A stretch of DNA of 48,959 nucleotides from an uncultured Clostridia bacterium (GCA_930990975.1 CAKNRR010000010.1:1-48959); one strand, 5' to 3'; shown: positions 14,889 through 25,130, numbered from the stretch's first letter. Translations and numbers: made by a program. Notes: generated by a model from the letters alone, not told the origin.

Positions 14889-15803
14889 TTAATTTGTTTT
14901 TTGTTCACTATAAAACATTCCTTGATAGATGTCTTCAACTGTCAATCTTTTATTTATTCCGTTTATTATCCATTTTTTATGAGCATTCCAAGCTGGAGCA
15001 ATAAGTTTGTTTTTTGGTGCATCTCCGCTGATGCGATGAATAACAATGTCTTTATTTATATGAGATAAAATATAAACGACATCATCTATATATTCATCAA
15101 GTTCAATTGGCTGATACTTATTGTCAAAATATAGCTTTGCAAGTTTTGTGTTCTCTACTATATAGGTTGAGTGAATTTTGAGTCCCCAGATGTCATGTCT
15201 ATTTAAAAAAATTACAGTGTTTTTTATATCTTCAATATTTTCTCCTGGCAGTCCGACCATGATGTGGACGACAACGGGGATATTATATTTTTTTAGCAAA
15301 TTTACAGCTTCAGTAAATTGTTGATTAGAAAAACCTCTATTAATAAAATTTGCTGTTTCCTCATTTGCCGACTGAAGTCCAAGTTCCACCCAAACGAAAT
15401 ATTTATCTTGATAAGTTTTAATTAATTTAACTTTCTCTTCATCAATACAGTCTGGACGAGTAGCAATTGCAAGCGCCACTATTTTGTCACTTATTAATGC
15501 GGAATCATATTTTTTCTTTAAAACTTCAACTTTTCCATAAGTGTTTGAAAAATTTTGAAAATATGCAATAAATTTGTTTGCGCGTTTGCCTCTATAACTT
15601 TCTAAGTGATTTGTGACTTGTTTTGCAATATCTTTATATAAAATGTGTTCACCACTCCCTTGCTCACTGCAAAATATACAGCCACCATAACCACAAGTTC
15701 CATCACGGTTAGGACAGCTAAAGCCTCCATCTATACAAATCTTAAGCACGCGTTCTCCGAATTTATCTTTCAAAAAGTTGTTTAATTTGTTATATCTTTC
15801 CAT
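14889..15803 (-). CDS. Radical SAM protein of the TIGR01212 (YhcC/YtqA) family
   Basis: 304 residues. The iron-sulphur segment CPNRDGTCGYGGCIFCSEQG near residues 29-48 is the hallmark of this family, with the DGGFSCPNRDG start. IATRPDCIDEE, VELGLQSANEET and VHIMVGLPGE follow, as in the radical SAM barrel. The enzyme binds a 4Fe-4S cluster and S-adenosylmethionine; related proteins have been tied to tRNA modification, but a firm reaction is not established. Unusually, the -10 lies seven bases before the ATG and no ribosome site is present, so the message seems leaderless. Confidence 0.92.
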   Translation of the reverse strand: MERYNKLNNFLKDKFGERVLKICIDGGFSCPNRDGTCGYGGCIFCSEQGSGEHILYKDIAKQVTNHLESYRGKRANKFIAYFQNFSNTYGKVEVLKKKYDSALISDKIVALAIATRPDCIDEEKVKLIKTYQDKYFVWVELGLQSANEETANFINRGFSNQQFTEAVNLLKKYNIPVVVHIMVGLPGENIEDIKNTVIFLNRHDIWGLKIHSTYIVENTKLAKLYFDNKYQPIELDEYIDDVVYILSHINKDIVIHRISGDAPKNKLIAPAWNAHKKWIINGINKRLTVEDIYQGMFYSEQKTN

Positions 15804-15810
15804 GATAATA

Positions 15811-15839
15811 ATTATAGCAAAGTTTTTTAAATTTGCGAA
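15811..15839 (-). promoter_or_regulatory. Promoter giving a leaderless radical SAM transcript
   Basis: TATAAT on the minus strand at 15811-15816, 17-base spacer and TTCGCA at 15834-15839. The ATG at 15803 is where transcription would start. No Shine-Dalgarno sequence is present. Confidence 0.55.
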
Positions 15840-16080
15840 AGTTTATTAATGATATATTTGCAATGGAGTGGTAAAATTTTTTAATTTTATTTTTAAGATT
15901 TTGAAGAAACTTAATTTTTACAATTTTTAAAAATCATTCAAACTGTTAGGATAAAATTAAAAAATTATTTATAATAATTATAAATAAATTTTGCGAAGTG
16001 AGGTCAAAGTGCCAGTTAAAATAATTTGCTATAAATAAGTGATTTGAACTGCCTTATGGCAAATTTTAAAAGGAGAAAAT

Positions 16081-19000
16081 ATGAATAAAAAAGCAAAATG
16101 GGCAATCATTATTGTGGCGATTTGTTTGGTAATCGTTGGGCTTGGTGTCGGCATTTGGGCATTGACTAAAAAGCCAGACGAAGAAACAAAAAATCCAGAC
16201 GAAAAAGTTGTCAAATTTGAAGGCACACTTTCAGCAGAGTCTTCAAACTCGCATGTGAAAGTGAAAGGTGAGATTTTAGGATCAAAGCAAGATTCAATAC
16301 TTGATGAGATTGATGTAAGTGATGACGGCAATACATCTTTATATCAAAATCAGCTTACTTTCAATATCACTGATGAAGATGTTGTAGAGGATATTGTTTT
16401 AAATATATTTATTGAAAATGTAAAAACAAGTGAGTTGACTGTTGAATTATACAACGACAGCGAAACTCTTGTAAACTACACGGCATCTGTGCTTTATGAA
16501 GGTGCAGAGTATGAGTTTGGCACTCCAATAACACTTTCCTCTAGCGTAGAAGATAATTATAAAACGCAATTTCAAATCACTTTTCATTTGATAGACAAAA
16601 CACAGGAAGTTTCGGGGAAATATAATTTCCGTTTAAAATTGTCGGGAACAGATGAAGCACCAGAAGAAATTTTCGATTCAAAAGAACAATTCAATATATC
16701 AAGTGGCGAAATTTATGTATTTGATGGTTCAAACTTTATAGCAAAAGATTATGTTTCTGACAACTATGAAATACCAACAAGTTTTGATATTGTTGATTTA
16801 TCCGCTGATAAAAAAGAAGAGTCAATTCCTACATATTGGATAAATAATAAAGATATACTAGAAAGCGACAGTAATCATTATGGGAACTATATCGTTGCAG
16901 CTCAAGTCATGATGAATAATTATGATGAGGCAGCGAATGATGACTATAGTTCAGAAAGATACTATGTTAATGAGTTTAAATTAGATAGTCAAGATATAAT
17001 AGTTGCTATAAAAGCAGGCACTTATTTTACAGATAAATTACAAATTGAAATGGTTTCGTCTTTTGGACTTGGCTTATTGCAATTTTTTAAACAAGTTTAT
17101 GAAGAAACAGGCATTGATTTACTAAAAGAAATATCAAACTTAAGTGTTGATTATTCTACTATCCCTGCTCCTTATTCACCAGAAGAAAAAGATTATTTTT
17201 GGGAACAGAATAAGAAAGGAATTTTAGCTTTGCTTGGTTATATTTTTGCAAATTTAATCATCGACTTATCAGAAGAAGAGATGGCACAGATTGCACCAAT
17301 TGTTGATATGTATCCTATTGTAATGAAGCAATTTACAATCACTCGAGGGGATACATATCAAATTGATGATGCAAACATAAGTCTCGCTGGAATGCTTGAC
17401 ACTGATATTATTTCAATTCCAAGTGATTTTAGTTATGGTATTACAAATATATCAGCGGAAACAAAAGAATTTCAAGTAAATGAAGGAAATGCTGAATATT
17501 CTGTTGTTGACGGAGTACTTTTTAATAAGGATGCTACAGCAATTGTTTCATATCCAAAACTTAAAACAGATAGTGAATATAGAATTAATGAAAATGTAAC
17601 AAGTATAAATTCAAACGCATTTTTAAATATACCAAACCTTGAAAATATTGTACTTGAATATAATTCATCAAGAATGATAGGTTTATTGTCAAGCCTTAAT
17701 AATAGAGGATTTGGCGTTACAGTTGAAACCAATGAATATATTTCAAGATTCAAAACAGCAGAGTGGGAGTCAAATAATTTGACTGTTCCAACTATTATAT
17801 ACTTAGATGACGCAGGCCTTGAATATCAAGATAGCGAAGCTGGCTTTATTGTGACAGGCTCAAATAATGATGTTCAAGTTGTGGAAATTCCAACAACATA
17901 TTCTTTTGAAAATGGAATAGTTAAGGATGTTGTAGGGATTGGAGAGGGTGCTTTCCAAGATAATATAACAATTACAAACATTGTTTTACCAAACACTTTA
18001 AAGAGTATAGGAGATAATGCTTTTGCGGGAGCAACAAATCTTAATAATGTGGATTTTGCTAATGCCACAATTACATCATTTGGAACAAATGTATTTGGAG
18101 GAAGAACAGATATATTTGTTTACTCACAAAACAAGGATACTGTTGACTTGATTCAATCATCATATCCTTTGGCCACAAGCATAGATATGAGCTATGAAAT
18201 TGAAAATGAATTTAGTGGGAATGGTAGCACTGGACCTAGTGATATTGATGGAACAATCACATTTAAAGTTACAGTAGGTTCTCATGAATGGACAATGTCA
18301 AGCTCTTTCTATAATTATCTTTCAAACAATTTTAATTCTTACTTAGTAGTGTTTGATAATGAGGAAGGGGCAGCTAATGCAAAAGTGCAAGTTATTCTTG
18401 ACTGTTACGCAATATCAGGAACGGCTGGAAATGAAATATCACATGTTCAAGAACAAATAGCTCTTTCAAGAATTGAAGAAGATGGTTCTTTAACTAAAAT
18501 AGCAGGAACGCCAACTGATGAAACATATTTCAATCATCCAGGCGATGGAAGCTCAGCTCATGTTGATGTAAGTTATGAAGGCGAAGTGAACAAAGGGGAT
18601 AAGCTTAGCTTTATTGTAAACTTTACTATCCTTTCTTCTTATGAATATTGCTTTACTGAAGGCACACTTGTTACACTTGCCGATGGCACAACAAAAGCTA
18701 TTGAAGAAGTGACATATGACGATCTTCTCCTTGTATGGGATTTTGATAGAGGAGAGTTTGGATATACTTACCCTGTTTGGATAACTAAAGCTGGAGAAAA
18801 TAACAAATATTATCTCATGAAATTTGATGACGGAAGCGAACTTGAGGTTGTGTTCTCTCATAGACTTTTCAATGCTGATACCTTAACTTTTGAAAAATCT
18901 ATTGATGCGATTTATTCTCAAGTAGGTCAATCATTTGTTCGTCAGGTTATAGGTGAGGATGGAAAGCCAACTCTTACAACCACAAAATGTGTTTCAATTA

Positions 19001-19581
19001 CAGAGGTTGAAGAAAATTGCGTATACTACAATATGATTACATCTCAAGCACTTAATTTCTTCTCAAATGGATTCTTGGGTTCTACAGGTCTTTCAAATAT
19101 GTATACATTTGAAAAAACAGAAGACGGAAGATACATTCACAATCAAGAACAACTTGAAAAAACAAAAGTAAATGGAGATGTATTTGAATATGAAATGTTT
19201 GATACATCACGCATAACTTATGAAATGTATGTTGAATATAGACTTGGAGAGTTGAAAAATATGGTTGATATTTTGGCTCAAACTCCACCATATTCTCAAC
19301 TTCCAATAGAACAAGTTTATGCTTATGCAATCTCTGTTGTAAATGATTATTTCCCAGATGGATATTTTGATGCGATGAAAGAATGGCCATCGACAATGTT
19401 GGTTACAACCAGTGATGGGGCATCAATGCGTGTAAACAAAAACGAAACTTATATTCTATCAGCTCCAAAGAAGCAAGAAGGTTTTGCGGGTTGGTATAAT
19501 TCATTTGATGGAAAAATCTACCAAGCAGGCGATGAAGTGACAATTTATATGAACACTCATTTTGTTGCAAGATATAATTAA
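16081..19581 (+). CDS. Large membrane-anchored surface protein with LRR, Hint and InlB-like modules
   Basis: 1166 residues, SD AAGGAG. One N-terminal membrane anchor (residues 6-30) precedes a long extracellular part. BspA-type leucine-rich repeats occur at about 515-545 and 600-690 (AFLNIPNLENIVL, GIGEGAFQDN...LPNTLKSIGDNAF). At residue 857 a Hint domain begins with CFTEGTLVTLADGTTKAIEE; block B histidine H927 lies in VVFSHRLF; the end is YYNMITSQALNFFSNGFL. The terminal His-Asn of inteins is missing, so splicing is unlikely but N-terminal Cys-driven self-cleavage is possible. The last 60 residues resemble an InlB B-repeat (GFAGWYNSFDGK). A role in attachment or cell-surface maturation is inferred. 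Confidence 0.8.
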   Translation: MNKKAKWAIIIVAICLVIVGLGVGIWALTKKPDEETKNPDEKVVKFEGTLSAESSNSHVKVKGEILGSKQDSILDEIDVSDDGNTSLYQNQLTFNITDEDVVEDIVLNIFIENVKTSELTVELYNDSETLVNYTASVLYEGAEYEFGTPITLSSSVEDNYKTQFQITFHLIDKTQEVSGKYNFRLKLSGTDEAPEEIFDSKEQFNISSGEIYVFDGSNFIAKDYVSDNYEIPTSFDIVDLSADKKEESIPTYWINNKDILESDSNHYGNYIVAAQVMMNNYDEAANDDYSSERYYVNEFKLDSQDIIVAIKAGTYFTDKLQIEMVSSFGLGLLQFFKQVYEETGIDLLKEISNLSVDYSTIPAPYSPEEKDYFWEQNKKGILALLGYIFANLIIDLSEEEMAQIAPIVDMYPIVMKQFTITRGDTYQIDDANISLAGMLDTDIISIPSDFSYGITNISAETKEFQVNEGNAEYSVVDGVLFNKDATAIVSYPKLKTDSEYRINENVTSINSNAFLNIPNLENIVLEYNSSRMIGLLSSLNNRGFGVTVETNEYISRFKTAEWESNNLTVPTIIYLDDAGLEYQDSEAGFIVTGSNNDVQVVEIPTTYSFENGIVKDVVGIGEGAFQDNITITNIVLPNTLKSIGDNAFAGATNLNNVDFANATITSFGTNVFGGRTDIFVYSQNKDTVDLIQSSYPLATSIDMSYEIENEFSGNGSTGPSDIDGTITFKVTVGSHEWTMSSSFYNYLSNNFNSYLVVFDNEEGAANAKVQVILDCYAISGTAGNEISHVQEQIALSRIEEDGSLTKIAGTPTDETYFNHPGDGSSAHVDVSYEGEVNKGDKLSFIVNFTILSSYEYCFTEGTLVTLADGTTKAIEEVTYDDLLLVWDFDRGEFGYTYPVWITKAGENNKYYLMKFDDGSELEVVFSHRLFNADTLTFEKSIDAIYSQVGQSFVRQVIGEDGKPTLTTTKCVSITEVEENCVYYNMITSQALNFFSNGFLGSTGLSNMYTFEKTEDGRYIHNQEQLEKTKVNGDVFEYEMFDTSRITYEMYVEYRLGELKNMVDILAQTPPYSQLPIEQVYAYAISVVNDYFPDGYFDAMKEWPSTMLVTTSDGASMRVNKNETYILSAPKKQEGFAGWYNSFDGKIYQAGDEVTIYMNTHFVARYN

Positions 19582-19625
19582 TATAAATGAAAATGGTATA
19601 TAAAATTTGAAATTGATATAACAAT

Positions 19626-19660
19626 AAAAGGGTAGTATCTTATAATACTGCCTTTTTTAT
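19626..19660 (+). terminator. Terminator after the Hint surface protein
   Basis: AAAGGGTAGTAT pairs with ATACTGCCTTTT, with T-run. Confidence 0.8.
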
Positions 19661-19677
19661 TAAATATTTAGATATTC

Positions 19678-19705
19678 TTGACTTACAAAATCACTTTGTT
19701 ATACT
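19678..19705 (+). promoter_or_regulatory. Promoter of the lipoprotein pseudogene
   Basis: TTGACT (19678-19683), 16 bases, TATACT (19700-19705). AAGGAGG stands before the ATG at 19770. Confidence 0.55.
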
Positions 19706-19769
19706 TTTAATAAGTTATAAATCTTGTTTTGTTGTACTCCCTAAGCTTATATAACTTTAAGGAGGAATT

Positions 19770-21044
19770 ATGAAAAGAAAAATTTTAGGTTTATTATTTG
19801 CGTTTTGTTTAATTGTGCCTTGTGGAGCATTTCTTACTGCTTGTGGCGGGGCACATTTAGTCTTGAGATAAGTGCACAAAATGCCACAATTACATTGCAA
19901 AAAGATAAAGCTAAAAAAGGTGAAACAGTAATATTTGATGTTGGCGTTAACAATCCTACTGAAGACTATGTTTATGAACTTGAAAGGGTTTATTATGTTG
20001 TTGAAGGTAGCGAGCAAGAAAATGTCCTTACAAGCGAAACTTCAACTTATTCTTTTGAAATGCCAAAAGGGGATGTTGTTATTTATGCAGATGTAAGTCA
20101 ATCTGCGATATATAAAGATTTTTCAATTTTTAATGGAAGTTTAACATCGTATTATGGGAACGAAACTAATATTGTTGTTCCTGCATCGTATTCGTTATAT
20201 GACACAGGAAGTAACGAAAGAATAATCAAACTTGATAATCAGCAAGAAATTCTTGCATTTAGTCAAGGTAAAAACTATTTAACATTTGCTTCTGGTCAAT
20301 ATTATGTTACTCCAACAATTGGAGATGCAACTCTAGAAGAAACTTATGTTACTGCAGGTCAAGTTGAATCTTATTTCGAAAACCTTATTCAATCTGCAAA
20401 TATTTTAGAACAAAATTTATCAGTTGAAATAAAACTTACGAGTTATGATGTGAAAGTTGGCGATGTAATAACTGAAGCTCATATTGGTGCATTTGTGAGA
20501 CCTTTTATAGAGTTAAGCCAAGGGTATTTATCATCATTTATAATGAAAGTGAATGGCCATGAAGATATAATAGTTACACAAGAAAACTTAGAACATCAAA
20601 TGTCTGTTATAGAAACAATTTTTAGTAATGGCGTTGGCGAGGACTCTTTACCTATATCTTATACTTATGGGAATTATTATCTTATTATAGAAGGCGATGA
20701 TTTTGAAATAACAAACATCAATGCTAATACAATCTCTGACGAAGCAGCTTTCTCAAGTTTGGATATTGAGAGTATAGTTATTCCTAGTTCTATAGTAACC
20801 ATTGCAAATAGAGCATTTGAAAATTGCAATAATTTAACATCGGTCACAATTGAAAGTGCAAATATTTATAATTCTTTAACTGATTTAAGTGCGTGTGGTG
20901 ATTTAATAAAAAATGCAACAGAAATTAAAGTTTTTAAAAACCGTTGTTGATGATGCCGCTAACATAAATGAATTTTTAAATACTGATGGTGGTTATAGTA
21001 AAACAGAGAATGGCGTATATTATATTTATTCAAGACAAATTTAA
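19770..21044 (+). pseudogene. Secreted lipoprotein gene with two compensating frameshifts
   Basis: The ATG at 19770 follows AAGGAGG and opens a lipoprotein signal peptide, MKRKILGLLFAFCLIVPCGA followed by lipobox LTAC. Just after the cysteine, at a GGCGGGG tract (about 19846-19852), the frame is lost; the rest continues in frame -1 up to about 20940 as EISAQNATITLQ... . There, at a run of five A, the frame returns to the original and reads TVVDDAANINEF to TAA at 21042-21044. The two shifts cancel. The C-terminal part has a single BspA-like leucine-rich repeat (IVIPSSIVTIANRAFENCNNL), so it is a surface-protein relative of the gene upstream. Both sites are homopolymers, so sequencing or assembly errors are as likely as a real pseudogene. 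Confidence 0.7.
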
Positions 21045-21109
21045 ATTAAGGGGAAATTGATATTATAAATATATTTAAGAGATTATTCGGCGCAAAGGCG
21101 CAATATCTT

Positions 21110-21469
21110 ATGATTTGTGCGTCGGGAGAAGAAACAAAAAGCAAGAGCAAGCATCTTGGTGTTCAATCAATAATTCTGTCAACTATAGGTCTTATTGGAG
21201 TGATTGTTTTTGTCGTTGTTGGAACTATTCTTGCAAGGAATGTTGCTGCATCTAGTAATGCTCCTATATCATCTTTTTTTGGAGCGATAGTTTTTTATGC
21301 TTTTGCATTAGCATTCTTTTTAAGTTGTTCTCTTACAAGCACATCGTTTGCAAATTGGCAAAGACATTTAAACAAACACAAGATTGGACTCGCAAGTTTG
21401 ATTATAAGCCTTGTTGGAATATTAATTTGTATTGTGTTCACAATACTATTCATTGTTTTTATGTTATAG
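21110..21469 (+). CDS. Small membrane protein with three transmembrane segments
   Basis: 119 residues from the ATG at 21110, with hydrophobic segments at about 20-43, 55-75 and 92-118. No family recognised; the pattern is that of DUF4190-like small membrane proteins. The frame is open and plausible upstream (NIFKRLFGAKAQYLM), and AAGGGG at 21048-21053 is placed for an ATT codon at 21062, not for 21110. The true start may be this non-standard codon. The gene follows the lipoprotein by only a few bases and is probably in its operon. Confidence 0.6.
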   Translation: MICASGEETKSKSKHLGVQSIILSTIGLIGVIVFVVVGTILARNVAASSNAPISSFFGAIVFYAFALAFFLSCSLTSTSFANWQRHLNKHKIGLASLIISLVGILICIVFTILFIVFML

Positions 21470-22067
21470 AAATGGCGGCTGTGGTTATTTTATTACAATG
21501 TAATTAGGTTTCTCTTCATTAAAAGTACCGTTAAAAATATTGTTTTGGATAAAACAAAGAGTTGTTGTAAAAAAAGCATTTTGCAACAACTCTTTTATTT
21601 TTTTTGATTTTTGTATATTATTTTGTTAAAATATAATATTTTTTGCTAGATTTTGTATATTTGGAATACTTTTGAGTAAATCTTGTTGAAGAGGAGTTTG
21701 AGAGCGGGAATCATAAGGAGATGTACTATAAGGCATGGGGACATATTATATATAAATATATATATTATATTAAATTATAATCATTATATAGTCATAAAAT
21801 ATTAATCATTGCGTAATCAATAGAATCAATCATCAAGATTTTACAAAAGATTTTATTGTCTAAGTCTGTTTTGCAAAAGTGGTGGTTGTTTTTTGTTATT
21901 ATGCGTTGTTTATTTTGATTTTATATCATTTAAGAAATTAGGTTTAAAAGTTGTTCTAAATATTCTTAAAACAAACGACAATGAATTTGTTTTTAGTTGC
22001 TTAAGAGATTTGAGTTTGCAGGGGATTTTTGTTAAGTAAAATATTTTTATTTTCTTTTGAAAAATCC
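21470..22067. other. Long AT-rich gap without a gene
   Basis: It contains the terminator at 21556-21599 and then about 450 bases of AT-rich sequence with runs of TATA (21745-21790). Ribosome-site-like AAGGAG at 21716 precedes only a 19-codon frame. No RNA gene or conserved signal recognised before the S10 promoter. Confidence 0.6.
21556..21599 (+). terminator. Terminator of the small membrane protein operon
   Basis: AAAGAGTTGTTG (21556-21567) pairs 12/12 with CAACAACTCTTT (21584-21595), followed by a T run. Confidence 0.85.
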
Positions 22068-22096
22068 TTGACTTATTTGTCTTTCTTTGGTATTAT
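22068..22096 (+). promoter_or_regulatory. Promoter of the S10 ribosomal protein operon
   Basis: TTGACT (22068-22073), 17 bases, TATTAT (22091-22096). The start site would be near 22104, 278 bases before the S10 start codon. Confidence 0.8.
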
Positions 22097-22104
22097 ATTA
22101 TAGC

Positions 22105-22381
22105 TGTGAAATTTGGGGTTGATGCGTAAGGTTACTTTGGTTACCGGCAATCAAAGAGAATTTACGCGGACAAGTTCGTAGCAAAGACTATGAGCGACTA
22201 ACCTTTAAGTCACATTTTTTAATCTCTTACAGCATGACACACGCGGGAAAGTGTACCGTATGAAAAGGTTGATCATGGTTCACGCATATCTCGCCGAAAA
22301 CAATGTAGTTTTCAATGAAAGTGTCAATAAAAGTGGTTGGTGTGATGGTTAGCATTGCTATTACAGGAGGTATTTTTATTA
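22105..22381 (+). promoter_or_regulatory. Structured 5' leader of the S10 operon, probable r-protein autoregulation
   Basis: About 275 bases with no reading frame and higher GC than the flanking gap. Stems visible include GCGTAA 22124-22129 with TTACGC 22162-22167 closing a GGTTAC...ACC arm, ACAC...GTGT around 22239-22254, GAAAAC/GTTTTC near 22298-22314, and TAGCA/TGCTA just before the AGGAGG. Long leaders on this operon allow an excess ribosomal protein (L4 in Escherichia coli) to shut it down. Which protein binds here is unknown. Confidence 0.55.
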
Positions 22382-22690
22382 ATGGCAACACAAGTAATTA
22401 GAATAAAATTAAAGGCCTTTGAACACAGCCTTATCGATGAAGCTTGCAGAAGAATAATTGATACAGCTGAAAAGTTCGGAGCTAAAGTTGGCGGGCCTAT
22501 CCCACTTCCAACAGACAGAGAAGTGGTTACAGTTATCCGTTCACCTCATAAAGATAAAGACAGTCGTGAACAATTTGAGTCAAGAACTCACAAAAGACTT
22601 ATTGATATTTACTCACCAAACGCAAAGGCAGTTGATGCGCTTATGAAAATTGATTTGCCTGCTGGTGTAGATATCAAAATCAAACTATAA
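22382..22690 (+). CDS. rpsJ: 30S ribosomal protein S10
   Basis: 102 residues, standard length. [19 protein letters not shown] and the [13 protein letters not shown] loop are typical of uS10, which sits in the 30S head and also acts with NusB in antitermination. The ATG at 22382 is 11 bases after AGGAGG; an upstream in-frame TTG at 22355 would cover the ribosome site and is rejected. First gene of a gap-free cluster of about 30 genes. Confidence 0.97.
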   Translation: MATQVIRIKLKAFEHSLIDEACRRIIDTAEKFGAKVGGPIPLPTDREVVTVIRSPHKDKDSREQFESRTHKRLIDIYSPNAKAVDALMKIDLPAGVDIKIKL

Positions 22691-22709
22691 TTAGGAGGAA
22701 GACATAAAA

Positions 22710-23345
22710 ATGAAAAAAGCGATTATTGGCAAAAAACTTGGAATGACACAAGTCTTCACTCCTGAAGGTGTGGTTATCCCAGTTACAGTTGTAGAGGCTG
22801 GTCCTTGCCCAGTTGTTCAAATTAAGAACGATGAAAAAGACGGTTACAATGCTCTCGTTGTTGCATTTGAAAGACAAAAAGCTCAAAGAGTCAACAAACC
22901 TATGACAGGAGTTTTCAAAAAAGCCGGTGTTGAAGCTTACAGAGTTGTAAAGGAATTCAAATTTGACAACACAAATGAATATTCCCTTGGACAAGAAATC
23001 AAAGCTGATATCTTCACAGAGGGAGATGTAGTAGATGTTACAGGAACTACTCGTGGTAGAGGTTTTACTGGCGTAATCCAAAGATGGAACCAACACAGAT
23101 TAAAGATGACTCACGGTACAGGTCCTGTTCATAGAGAAGTCGGCTCTATGAGTGCAAACTCAACTCCATCAAGAGTGTTCAAAAACAAGAACATGCCTGG
23201 ACACTATGGTGTAGAGAGAGTTACAATCCAAAATCTTGAAATAGTTAAGGTTGACCCTGCAAGAAATCTTCTTCTTGTTAAAGGTTGTATCCCTGGGCCA
23301 AAAGGTTCAGTTGTAACTATCCGTGAAGCAGTTAAGAGGAGCTAA
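22710..23345 (+). CDS. rplC: 50S ribosomal protein L3
   Basis: 211 residues. The N terminus [15 protein letters not shown] and the central loop [26 protein letters not shown], which reaches the peptidyl transferase centre, identify uL3. It binds 23S rRNA early in assembly. TAGGAGG precedes the start; 19 bases separate it from S10. Confidence 0.97.
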   Translation: MKKAIIGKKLGMTQVFTPEGVVIPVTVVEAGPCPVVQIKNDEKDGYNALVVAFERQKAQRVNKPMTGVFKKAGVEAYRVVKEFKFDNTNEYSLGQEIKADIFTEGDVVDVTGTTRGRGFTGVIQRWNQHRLKMTHGTGPVHREVGSMSANSTPSRVFKNKNMPGHYGVERVTIQNLEIVKVDPARNLLLVKGCIPGPKGSVVTIREAVKRS

Positions 23346-23356
23346 AGGAGATAAGT

Positions 23357-23983
23357 ATGGCAAAAGTTAAAGTTTATAATATGAAAGCAGAGGAAGTTGG
23401 ACAAGTTGAACTTCCAGACAGGCTTTTCGCAGTTGAATATAACGAACCTCTTATCCATGAAGTTGTAGTTGCTTACAACGCAAATCAAAGACAAGGGACA
23501 AAATCAGCCCTCACAAGAAGTGAAGTAAGAGGTCATGCAAAGAAACCTTGGCGCCAAAAGGGTACAGGACATGCTAGACAAGGTTCAAGCAAAGGTCCAC
23601 AATGGAAAGGTGGCGGAATTGTTTTCGCTCCAAAGCCAAGAGATTTCTCTAAAAAGGTTAACAAGCAAAAGAAGCGCTATGCACTTTTAAGCGCTCTCAG
23701 TACAAAACTTGCTCAAAATGAAGTTGTTGTACTTGATAAATTCGGATTTGCAAATCCAAAAACAAAAGATGCTAAGGCATTCTTAGATGCGTTCAAGTTT
23801 AATGGTTCAGTTTTAGTTGTTAATGATATTAATGACAAGAATGTTAAACTTTCAACAGCAAATATCCCAGCTCTCAGCATCGAAGAAGCTGACAACCTCA
23901 ACGCTTATGAAGTTGTTGCAAGCAAGAACATCGTTCTTACTCAGTCAGCTATCAAACAACTAGAGGAGGCGTACGCAGAATAA
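23357..23983 (+). CDS. rplD: 50S ribosomal protein L4
   Basis: 208 residues. The exit-tunnel loop [20 protein letters not shown] followed by [19 protein letters not shown] is fully conserved. L4 also represses this operon in some bacteria, and the long leader at 22105 is a possible target. Its TAA overlaps the ATG of L23 by one base. Confidence 0.97.
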   Translation: MAKVKVYNMKAEEVGQVELPDRLFAVEYNEPLIHEVVVAYNANQRQGTKSALTRSEVRGHAKKPWRQKGTGHARQGSSKGPQWKGGGIVFAPKPRDFSKKVNKQKKRYALLSALSTKLAQNEVVVLDKFGFANPKTKDAKAFLDAFKFNGSVLVVNDINDKNVKLSTANIPALSIEEADNLNAYEVVASKNIVLTQSAIKQLEEAYAE

Positions 23984-24285
23984 TGGAAAACGAAAAAATC
24001 ATTATAAAACCACTTCTCACAGAGAAAAGCTATTCTGGCATCGCAAATAAAGTATATTCATTTATAGTTGCTAAAAACGCTGGAAAAATTGAAATCAAAA
24101 ATGCAGTTGAACAACTTTTTAATGTAAAAGTTGCAAAAGTAAACACTTGTATCGTAAAAGGTCACAAGAAAACTCAAAACACAAAGGCTGGAAGAACAGT
24201 TGGAAAAACTAGCGATTACAAAAAGGCTATTGTTACTTTGACAGCAGACTCTAAATCAATCGCATTCTTCGACAGCTTATCATAA
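23983..24285 (+). CDS. rplW: 50S ribosomal protein L23
   Basis: 100 residues. [13 protein letters not shown] near the start and [16 protein letters not shown] identify uL23, which lines the exit of the ribosomal tunnel and docks trigger factor and signal recognition particle. Its start overlaps the L4 stop, so translation is coupled. Confidence 0.96.
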   Translation: MENEKIIIKPLLTEKSYSGIANKVYSFIVAKNAGKIEIKNAVEQLFNVKVAKVNTCIVKGHKKTQNTKAGRTVGKTSDYKKAIVTLTADSKSIAFFDSLS

Positions 24286-24302
24286 TAAGGGAGGGGTAAA
24301 AA

Positions 24303-25130
24303 ATGGCAATTAAAATTCATAGACCTACTTCTGCTGGAAGAAGATTTTATACAACCTCTTCCTACGAAGAAATAACAAAGAAAGAGCCTGAGAAATCACT
24401 TCTTGTTAAAAAAGCAAAAAATGCAGGAAGAAATGCTCAAGGTAAGGTTACTGTAAGACACCAAGGTGGTGGAAACAGACAAAAATATCGTTTAATCGAT
24501 TTCAAAAGAAACAAAGATAATATCCCTGCAAAAGTTGTAGGAATCGAATATGATCCAAACAGAACAGCTTATATCGCACTTTTAAACTATGCAGATGGTG
24601 AAAAGAGATATATCATAGCTCCTGTTGGACTTAAAGATGGTGATATTGTTATGAGCGGTGAAGATGTTGAAATCAAAGTCGGCAACAATCTTCCACTTGC
24701 AAATATTCCTGTTGGTTCACTTATCCACAATATTGAACTTCAACCAAAGAAGGGCGGACAACTTGCTCGTTCAGCTGGATCAGTTGTTCAATTAATGGCT
24801 AAGGAAGGCAAATATGCAACAATCCGTCTTCCAAGTGGCGAAATGAGAAAAGTGCTTTTGACTTGCCGTGCAACAATCGGTACTGTTGGAAACATTGATC
24901 ATGAGCTTGTTTCTCTTGGAAAGGCTGGAAGACATAGACACATGGGCGTAAGACCTGCTGTTCGTGGTGTTGCTATGAACCCTAATGACCACAAGCATGG
25001 TGGTGGTGAAGGTAAGAGCCCTGTTGGTATGGCATCTCCTGTTACACCATGGAATAAGCCAGCTCTTGGTTATAAGACAAGAAAGAAAAAGAATAAATCT
25101 AACCGTTTAATGGTTAAGAGAGTTAATTAG
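24303..25130 (+). CDS. rplB: 50S ribosomal protein L2
   Basis: 275 residues, usual length. [19 protein letters not shown], the [12 protein letters not shown] strand and the [19 protein letters not shown] loop, whose histidine lies near the peptidyl transferase centre, are all present. Start follows GGGAGGGG. Confidence 0.98.
   Translation: MAIKIHRPTSAGRRFYTTSSYEEITKKEPEKSLLVKKAKNAGRNAQGKVTVRHQGGGNRQKYRLIDFKRNKDNIPAKVVGIEYDPNRTAYIALLNYADGEKRYIIAPVGLKDGDIVMSGEDVEIKVGNNLPLANIPVGSLIHNIELQPKKGGQLARSAGSVVQLMAKEGKYATIRLPSGEMRKVLLTCRATIGTVGNIDHELVSLGKAGRHRHMGVRPAVRGVAMNPNDHKHGGGEGKSPVGMASPVTPWNKPALGYKTRKKKNKSNRLMVKRVN

Noticed and set aside
21713-21780. Short peptide gene after AAGGAG at 21716
   Set aside because: Only 19 codons, ribosome site too close to the ATG, and AT-rich repeats in the frame.
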